Source: Treponema sp.
GTDB lineage: Bacteria > Spirochaetota > Spirochaetia > Treponematales > Breznakiellaceae
Assembly (NCBI GenBank): GCA_031258265.1
Contig: JAIRNB010000127.1
Span: 1 to 5,563 of the forward strand
Direction of reading: 5' to 3'
DNA: 5,563 bases
Shown: positions 1-3,755 of the stretch, in pieces
Layout: the number at the start of each line of letters is the position of its first letter
Numbering within the stretch: the stretch's first letter is position 1
Notes under the pieces: model-generated
Told to the model about the DNA's origin: nothing
The model's input: the letters and a program-made list of their open reading frames with translations, nothing else
Databases searched by the model: none
Translations under genes and position numbers: made by a program

Positions 1-20
1 TATTTTTGCCGTTTTTTCCG

Positions 21-920
21 CTATCCCTTTATCGAGCCGATCATCACGCCCTTGACAAAGTAACGCTGCAGAAAGGGATAAATGCAGATGATGGGGCCGG
101 TGGTAACTACCATGGTGGCAAGCTTGACCGACTGGGAACTGACCTGCTGGGCGCTGATGCTGGCGGGCATGTCTATAGTTCCACGGTTCACGGAAACGCT
201 GGCGATGATCCGGTAGAGAAAAGTCTGGATGGGCTGGAGATCCGGGTTGTTAATGTACATGACCCCCGCAAAATAATCGTTCCAGTGGTAAACGCCATTG
301 AAAAGGGCGATAGTGGCCAGGACGGGCATGGACAGGGGGATGACAATTCTGAGGAAGATCACGAAGTCGTTGGCCCCATCCAGCTTGGCCGACTCCTCCA
401 GTCCGGCGGGGAGTTCCCGGAAAAAGGACATGAAGATGATACAGTTCCAAAAATTGAACATCGCCGGGATGATATACACCAAGAAGGTATCGTAAAGGCC
501 GATGCTCCGCAGCAGGATGAAATAGGGAATAATCCCCCCGCCAAAGAACATTGTAATCGTGCCGATTATCAGGTAAACCCGGTTCCCCATGATGTGCCTT
601 TTGGAAAAGGCGTAGGCCACCATGGAAGTAAAAAATACGCTGACCACGGTCCCGATCAGGGTACGCCAAATGGTAACGTTAAAGGCCTTGAGGATCGAAT
701 TGTCCAGGAACACGGTCCGGTAACTTTGGAGGCTAAATTTCCGGGGAAACCAGTAGATGCCGCCCCGCAGGGCGTCCATCGAATCGTTGAAAGAGAGGAT
801 CACCGTGTACCATACAGGATAGAGTGTAACAAAACTGATGAGTGCCATAAGGACGACAATAATCCGGTCGCCCATTGACCCGGCCCCCAGGCGTCTCCTC
901 CGCCTTTCTATCTTATTCAT
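21..920 (-). CDS. Carbohydrate ABC transporter permease, LplC/YtcP-like (MalG side)
   Basis: This 299-residue inner-membrane protein is one half of the channel of a type I ABC importer for a sugar or oligosaccharide. Hydrophobic segments at about 19-41, 83-105, 115-138, 143-166, 190-212 and 263-283 give the expected six helices. The cytoplasmic EAA loop that docks on the ATPase lies at about 174-199, with LEESAKLDGA followed by IPLSMP. HWNDYF at 212-217 and the C-terminal QRYFVKGVMIGSIKG are typical of the LplC/YtcP subgroup, and the length is normal for it. The ATG at 920 is chosen because AAGGA lies 6 nt upstream; Met16 is a possible alternative start. It follows the LplB-like permease after 178 bp, and the two should form a heterodimer. 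Neither a solute-binding protein nor an ATPase is in the window, so the substrate cannot be named. Confidence 0.95.
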   Translation of the reverse strand: MNKIERRRRRLGAGSMGDRIIVVLMALISFVTLYPVWYTVILSFNDSMDALRGGIYWFPRKFSLQSYRTVFLDNSILKAFNVTIWRTLIGTVVSVFFTSMVAYAFSKRHIMGNRVYLIIGTITMFFGGGIIPYFILLRSIGLYDTFLVYIIPAMFNFWNCIIFMSFFRELPAGLEESAKLDGANDFVIFLRIVIPLSMPVLATIALFNGVYHWNDYFAGVMYINNPDLQPIQTFLYRIIASVSVNRGTIDMPASISAQQVSSQSVKLATMVVTTGPIICIYPFLQRYFVKGVMIGSIKG

Positions 921-926
921 GCCCGA

Positions 927-931
927 TCCTT
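927..931 (-). promoter_or_regulatory. Ribosome binding site of the LplC-like permease
   Basis: The minus strand reads AAGGA 6 nt before the ATG at 920. A stronger-looking GGAGG lies at 936-940, but its 15-nt spacing is too long for that ATG. The closer site is therefore the likely one, and it supports the start at 920 over Met16. Confidence 0.55.
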
Positions 932-950
932 AAATCCTCCAAAAAATAGA

Positions 951-980
951 GTTATTCAAAAACTTCAGTTTTTGAATAAC
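951..980. repeat. Perfect AT-rich hairpin with TTCA loop
   Basis: GTTATTCAAAAAC (951-963) and its exact reverse complement GTTTTTGAATAAC (968-980) flank the tetraloop TTCA. In the lplB-to-lplC (minus) direction the stem is followed after 4 nt by a run of six T, then by the ribosome binding region of the LplC-like gene. It could be a weak attenuator, a processing or stability hairpin, or a dispersed repeat. Its core matches the hairpin at 3709-3738. Confidence 0.75.
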
Positions 981-993
981 AACCGCTTAGAAA

Positions 994-1017
994 TAACAAA
1001 AAACACTGATTTTGTTA
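994..1017. repeat. AT-rich inverted repeat, 8-bp arms
   Basis: TAACAAAA (994-1001) and TTTTGTTA (1010-1017) are perfect reverse complements around an 8-nt loop. The stem has low GC, so on its own it is weak. It is noted because it is one of four consecutive palindromes in the 178-bp gap between the permease genes. Confidence 0.4.
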
Positions 1018-1037
1018 AAAATCTGCGTTTTTTGGAA

Positions 1038-1092
1038 GACTTGCAAGCCAAGCTTCGCTTGGCAAAGAACCAACCGGGTTCTTGAACAAGTC
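1038..1092. repeat. Predicted three-way-junction palindrome
   Basis: An outer stem GACTTG (1038-1043) with CAAGTC (1087-1092) encloses two perfect hairpins. The first is GCCAAGC (1047-1053) with GCTTGGC (1057-1063), loop TTC. The second is AAGAACC (1065-1071) with GGTTCTT (1077-1083), loop AACCG. Unpaired linkers are only 1-3 nt. On the minus strand it begins about 6 nt after the LplB-like stop codon, so it would fold at the end of that reading frame in the shared mRNA. It could be an mRNA-stabilising structure or a dispersed repeat unit. Confidence 0.55.
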
Positions 1093-1098
1093 CAATAT

Positions 1099-2052
1099 TT
1101 AAAACAGGGATACTTCGTTTATCCGTTTCGTAATATTATTGGCGATGAACAGTAGGATAAAGGCGAAGACGGACTTAAAAAATCCAATGGCCGTGGCATA
1201 GGAAAAACGCAGACTCCGCATAGCTACATTGTAGGTATAGATGTCGATAACCGTACTGCGGGGGGCGTTGAGGGGATTCCAGAGTACCAGAATCTGGTCA
1301 AAATTTGTGTTGAGCAGTCCCCCCACAGCCAGGATAAATAACACCGTGATTGTCCCCTTGATGCAGGGCAGGGTAATGGACCACATGCGCCGCAGCCGCC
1401 CCGCGCCGTCCAACTGCGCCGCTTCGTAGAGTTCTTGGTCAATGCCGGTGATGGCCGCCAGGTAGATGATCGCCGACCAGCCCAGTTCCTTCCACACATC
1501 GGAGATGACTACGATACCCCAAAAATACTGCGGGTAGGCCAGGAAGGTTATCCCCTCTTTTATCAGCCCCGCTTTTATCAGGATTTCGTTTACAAAACCG
1601 GTGTTGGAAAGCCATGTGGTAAGGATTCCCCCCAGGACAACCCAGGAGAGGAAGTGGGGGAGGTAGCTGATGGTCTGGACCGCCCGCTTAAAACGGCGGT
1701 TCTTCAGTTCATTAAGGAGCAGGGCAAAGATGATAGGCAGGGGGAAGCCGATGCCCAGTTTAAGCAAGCTTATCCCCAGGGTATTGATAATGATGTTGAC
1801 AAATTCAGAATCGCGGAAAAAGGCGATAAAATGCTGGAATCCAAAGGATCCGGCCCAGGGAGACGCGAGGAATTTCAGGCTAAAGAGGGACTGGGTGATC
1901 ATGTAGTTCCTCTTAAAACCCACCAGAATCCCGTACATGGGGGCGTAGTTGAAGACCAGCATCCAGGCAATGCCCAGGAGCGCCATGATCTGCAGGTACT
2001 TTTCATTTCGCAGCCTTACCAAAAACCCTTTCTTTTTCAATTTTGGTTTCAT
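1099..2052 (-). CDS. Carbohydrate ABC transporter permease, LplB-like (MalF side)
   Basis: This 317-residue inner-membrane permease is the partner of the LplC-like subunit in a type I sugar importer. It has a basic N-terminus (MKPKLKKKGF), a first helix at about 19-43 containing NYAPMYGI (typical of LplB proteins), and further helices at about 85-113, 128-148, 172-200, 228-248 and 283-304. The EAA loop lies at about 208-233, with LYEAAQLDGA followed by ITLPCIKG. The C-terminus INEVSLF resembles the usual ending of this subgroup, and the length is normal. The ATG at 2052 is preceded by GGAGGG with 11-nt spacing. It is the first gene of the transporter transcript; its promoter should lie in 2070-2200. 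No solute-binding protein gene lies upstream, so any partner is probably to the left of the window. The substrate is unknown. Confidence 0.95.
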   Translation of the reverse strand: MKPKLKKKGFLVRLRNEKYLQIMALLGIAWMLVFNYAPMYGILVGFKRNYMITQSLFSLKFLASPWAGSFGFQHFIAFFRDSEFVNIIINTLGISLLKLGIGFPLPIIFALLLNELKNRRFKRAVQTISYLPHFLSWVVLGGILTTWLSNTGFVNEILIKAGLIKEGITFLAYPQYFWGIVVISDVWKELGWSAIIYLAAITGIDQELYEAAQLDGAGRLRRMWSITLPCIKGTITVLFILAVGGLLNTNFDQILVLWNPLNAPRSTVIDIYTYNVAMRSLRFSYATAIGFFKSVFAFILLFIANNITKRINEVSLF

Positions 2053-2063
2053 CGGCAGCTAAT

Positions 2064-2069
2064 CCCTCC
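2064..2069 (-). promoter_or_regulatory. Ribosome binding site of the LplB-like permease
   Basis: The minus strand reads GGAGGG 11 nt before the ATG at 2052. It is a strong anti-SD match with slightly long spacing, and no other methionine nearby is better placed. Confidence 0.6.
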
Positions 2070-2096
2070 AATCGATCTTTCCGGCAGGTAAGAGTC

Positions 2097-2102
2097 AGTA
2101 TA
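2097..2102 (-). promoter_or_regulatory. Candidate -10 box for the transporter operon
   Basis: TATACT on the minus strand matches five of six bases of TATAAT. It would start transcription near 2090 and leave a leader of roughly 40 nt that includes the GGAGGG site. No good -35 hexamer sits 16-18 nt further upstream, so the promoter may need an activator or may be wrong. The surrounding 11-mer GTTTTATACTG also occurs directly before fhs. Confidence 0.35.
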
Positions 2103-2117
2103 AAACCGGTTTTTCTT

Positions 2118-2173
2118 ATCCCGCTAGGCGCAAAATTTCATAAAAGTGTAAATTTTTCGGTTTTTTGCGGGAT
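2118..2173. repeat. Nested inverted repeats upstream of the transporter promoter
   Basis: ATCCCGC (2118-2124) pairs with GCGGGAT (2167-2173). Inside this, AAAATTT (2132-2138) pairs with AAATTTT (2150-2156) around 11 nt. The pair lies just upstream of the candidate -10 box of the permease genes, where a regulator might bind. On the plus strand the outer arm runs into six T, but there is no plus-strand gene before it to terminate. An operator role is an inference from position. Confidence 0.3.
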
Positions 2174-2286
2174 TTTTTATTCGGGAATCTGGTTTAATAC
2201 CCCGCGGCTTAAAAAATACAACGCTTGCACGATACCCAGGAATCCGCTTTTCGGCGGTATTTCGGGGGCGTTACGGGGGCCGCTTT

Positions 2287-2450
2287 ACAAGCCCTCAGCA
2301 TCCTGCTTCGGGCTTTTGTGTGGGGCGCACTTTGTTTTGCGTACATCCATGTACGATCTGGGTGCGCCCTCAAAACCATGCACCGCATGGTTTTGTGCCC
2401 GTAGAGGGGGGTGCGGCGCAACAAAGCGGCGGAGCCGCGGCGTGCGCCGC
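2287..2450. other. Cluster of nested GC-rich palindromes, possible structured RNA or repeat element
   Basis: This stretch between the divergent LplB-like and pfk genes has no convincing gene and is packed with perfect palindromes. AAGCCC (2289-2294) pairs with GGGCTT (2310-2315), enclosing AGCA/TGCT. GGGCGCAC (2323-2330) pairs with GTGCGCCC (2362-2369), enclosing GTACAT/ATGTAC at 2341-2354. CAAAACCATGC (2371-2381) pairs with GCATGGTTTTG (2385-2395), loop ACC. GCGGCGCA (2413-2420) pairs with TGCGCCGC (2443-2450), enclosing GCGGC/GCCGC at 2426-2438. It may be a leader or independent RNA ending at the T-tract near 2474, or a dispersed intergenic repeat. The sequence alone cannot decide. Confidence 0.5.
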
Positions 2451-2451
2451 A

Positions 2452-2474
2452 GGCGGGAGGCTTCCCCCTTTTTT
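2452..2474 (+). terminator. Possible rho-independent terminator upstream of pfk
   Basis: GG, a bulged C, then GGGA (2455-2458), loop GGCT, TCCC (2463-2466) and CC form a short stem followed directly by six T (2469-2474). The stem is small, so this is weak. If real, it would end a plus-strand transcript of the palindrome cluster just before the pfk start region, either as the end of a small RNA or as an attenuator. Confidence 0.35.
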
Positions 2475-2477
2475 ATT

Positions 2478-2506
2478 TTGCGCTGTTTCCCCCGATGAAT
2501 TACACT
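2478..2506 (+). promoter_or_regulatory. Weak candidate pfk promoter
   Basis: TTGCGC (2478-2483) and TACACT (2501-2506) are separated by 17 nt and match the sigma-70 hexamers at 3/6 and 4/6 positions. Transcription would start near 2513 and leave a leader of only about 15 nt, enough for the G-tract ribosome site. TATGTT at 2506-2511 is an alternative -10 box. Confidence 0.25.
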
Positions 2507-2516
2507 ATGTTTTGAC

Positions 2517-2521
2517 GGGGG
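2517..2521 (+). promoter_or_regulatory. G-tract ribosome binding site of pfk
   Basis: GGGGG lies 6 nt before the ATG at 2528. It can pair with the CCUCC of 16S rRNA through one G-U wobble. No AGGAGG-like site is present, so this supports the chosen start only moderately. Confidence 0.4.
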
Positions 2522-2527
2522 TTACAG

Positions 2528-3628
2528 ATGGGGAACAGGTACAGCGCCACTAAGACTTTTGGAATCCTTACCGCCGGGGGGGATTGTCCGGGGCTGAACG
2601 CGGCGATCCGGGGGGTCTGCCGGGCCGCCTATGACCGCTATGGGATGAATATTGTGGGTATCGCCAATGGCTATCTGGGGCTTATCCAGGAAAACTGGCG
2701 TTATCTAAGGCCGGTGGATACCTACGGTATCCTTACCCGGGGCGGCACTATCCTGGGGGCCAGCCGGGAGAAGCCTTTTAAGGCTAAAAAGGGTGAAAGC
2801 GACAGCGAGATTGAGGGCGATAAGGTTCAGGCGATTAAGGATAATTATAAGCGGCTTAATCTGGACTGTCTGGTGGTGCTGGGGGGGAACGGCACTAATA
2901 CGACGGGCTATCTCCTTGCCAGGGAGGGGCTCAATGTTCTGGGGCTTCCCAAGACTATCGACAACGATATTGTGGGGACCGACCGGACTTTTGGGTTTCA
3001 CTCCGCCCTGGCCATTGGTACGGAGGCGATTGACCGTCTCCATTCCACGGCCCAGAGTCACAGCCGGGTGATCGTTATTGAACTGATGGGCCACAAAGCC
3101 GGCTGGCTGGCCCTCTACGCCGGGGTGGCCGGCGGCGGAGATGTGATCCTGATTCCCGAAATCCCCTATGACATTAAGGCTATTGGCCGGCATCTGGAGG
3201 CCCGGTCCGGGGAGGGAAAGAGCTACTCCATCGTGGTGGTGGCGGAGGGGGCCCTTTCCGCGGCGGAGGCCGCCATGGACAAGAAGGAGCGGAAGAAGTA
3301 CCGGGTGGAAACGGTGAACCCCTCTATCGGCTACCGGGTGGCCAGGGAGATTGAGGAGGAGACGGGCATGGAAACCAGGGCCACGGTTCTGGGCTATGTG
3401 CAGCGGGGGGGGATTCCCAGCGCCTCCGACCGGGTCCTGGCTACCGCCCTGGGGACCGCTGCGGCGGACCTTCTGGCCAAGGGTAAATACGGCCGTATGG
3501 TGGCCCTGATTGGGGATTCCATCGATTCGGTGGATCTAAGCGTCCCCTCGGAGAAGGTGAAAAACGTGCCCCTGGACCACTATATGCTGGATACCGCCCT
3601 GGCCGTTGGCACCTGCCTGGGGAATTAA
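2528..3628 (+). CDS. pfkA: 6-phosphofructokinase, mixed-substrate group III type
   Basis: This 366-residue cytoplasmic enzyme phosphorylates fructose 6-phosphate to the 1,6-bisphosphate, the committed step of glycolysis. The nucleotide loop GGDCPGLNAAIRG is at 17-29, GGNGTNTTG at 119-127, PKTIDND at 141-147 with D145 as catalytic base, ELMGHKAGW at 185-193, and ETRATVLGYVQRGG at 282-295. Gly at the position of E. coli Gly104 (G122) indicates ATP as donor, while Lys before TIDND (K142) is the residue usual in PPi enzymes. This combination is typical of group III. Asn121 replaces the usual Asp of GGDG, and GGNGT occurs in this family. Tyr290 replaces the histidine of the PROSITE phosphofructokinase signature (E. 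coli H249), which contacts the fructose 6-phosphate. Length is normal. It is convergent with fhs and followed by a remnant of a second pfk. ATP rather than PPi use is an inference. Confidence 0.95.
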   Translation: MGNRYSATKTFGILTAGGDCPGLNAAIRGVCRAAYDRYGMNIVGIANGYLGLIQENWRYLRPVDTYGILTRGGTILGASREKPFKAKKGESDSEIEGDKVQAIKDNYKRLNLDCLVVLGGNGTNTTGYLLAREGLNVLGLPKTIDNDIVGTDRTFGFHSALAIGTEAIDRLHSTAQSHSRVIVIELMGHKAGWLALYAGVAGGGDVILIPEIPYDIKAIGRHLEARSGEGKSYSIVVVAEGALSAAEAAMDKKERKKYRVETVNPSIGYRVAREIEEETGMETRATVLGYVQRGGIPSASDRVLATALGTAAADLLAKGKYGRMVALIGDSIDSVDLSVPSEKVKNVPLDHYMLDTALAVGTCLGN

Positions 3629-3673
3629 GGGCCGGGGCTCAACGCTACGGTCCGGGGATTCTGCTTATCGTAA
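3629..3673 (+). pseudogene. Remnant of a second phosphofructokinase N-terminus
   Basis: The codons after the pfk TAA, read in the same frame, encode GPGLNATVRGFCLS and then stop at 3671-3673. PGLNATVRGFC matches the nucleotide-loop segment PGLNAAIRGVC at residues 21-31 of the intact gene. At DNA level 3632-3664 agrees with 2588-2620 at 27 of 33 positions without gaps, by hand count. This motif is specific to phosphofructokinases. The match ends abruptly after the Cys codon, so only about 11 codons survive. The simplest reading is a scar of a tandem duplicate or a divergent paralogue that was deleted. It has no start codon or ribosome site and is surely not expressed as a protein of its own. 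Confidence 0.75.
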
Positions 3674-3719
3674 GAGGTCCATTCAAAAAGAGGTCCATCC
3701 AAAAAGGGGCCCGTTCAAA
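3672..3719. repeat. Three tandem 16-bp units
   Basis: The units are AAGAGGTCCATTCAAA (3672-3687), AAGAGGTCCATCCAAA (3688-3703) and AAGGGGCCCGTTCAAA (3704-3719). The second differs from the first at one position and the third at three. The third unit supplies most of the left arm of the hairpin at 3709-3738. A 16-bp period is not a codon multiple and no gene overlaps, so this is non-coding. Replication slippage or seeding by the hairpin could have produced it. Confidence 0.75.
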
Positions 3720-3738
3720 ACTTCGGTTTTGAACGGGC
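3701..3738 (-). terminator. UUCG-type hairpin, probable fhs terminator
   Basis: CCCGTTCAAAAC (3710-3721) and GTTTTGAACGGG (3726-3737) are exact reverse complements around TTCG, and G3709 with C3738 adds a 13th pair. On the minus strand the stem begins 17 nt after the fhs stop and is followed by CCC and five T, as expected of an intrinsic terminator. On the plus strand no T-tract follows, though the C-UUCG-G tetraloop could still protect the pfk mRNA end. Confidence 0.65.
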
Positions 3739-3755
3739 GGTCGCCGAAAACAAAC

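Noticed and set aside
6..878. 290-residue open frame on the plus strand
   Set aside because: It is antisense to the LplC-like permease, very hydrophilic, and matches no family I recognise, while the minus strand gives a full permease with an EAA loop.
1435..2091. 218-residue open frame on the plus strand
   Set aside because: It is antisense to the LplB-like permease and has no recognisable motif or ribosome site.
2264..2330. Integron attC-like site
   Set aside because: GCGTTAC and paired GC-rich arms hinted at one, but no matching pair of core boxes and no integrase or cassette arrangement is visible.
2043..2498. Possible small genes in the transporter-pfk gap (151 residues plus, 71 residues minus at 2209-2424)
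   Set aside because: The reading frames follow the nested palindromes, the peptides are rich in Arg, Cys and Pro without a domain, and no good ribosome site precedes them. Structured non-coding DNA explains them better.
3626..3673. Stop-codon readthrough extending PFK by 15 residues
   Set aside because: The extension repeats the enzyme's own N-terminal motif rather than a C-terminal domain and stops at once. A duplication scar is the simpler reading.
3672..3719. CRISPR array
   Set aside because: The 16-bp units are directly adjacent without spacers, and no cas gene is present.
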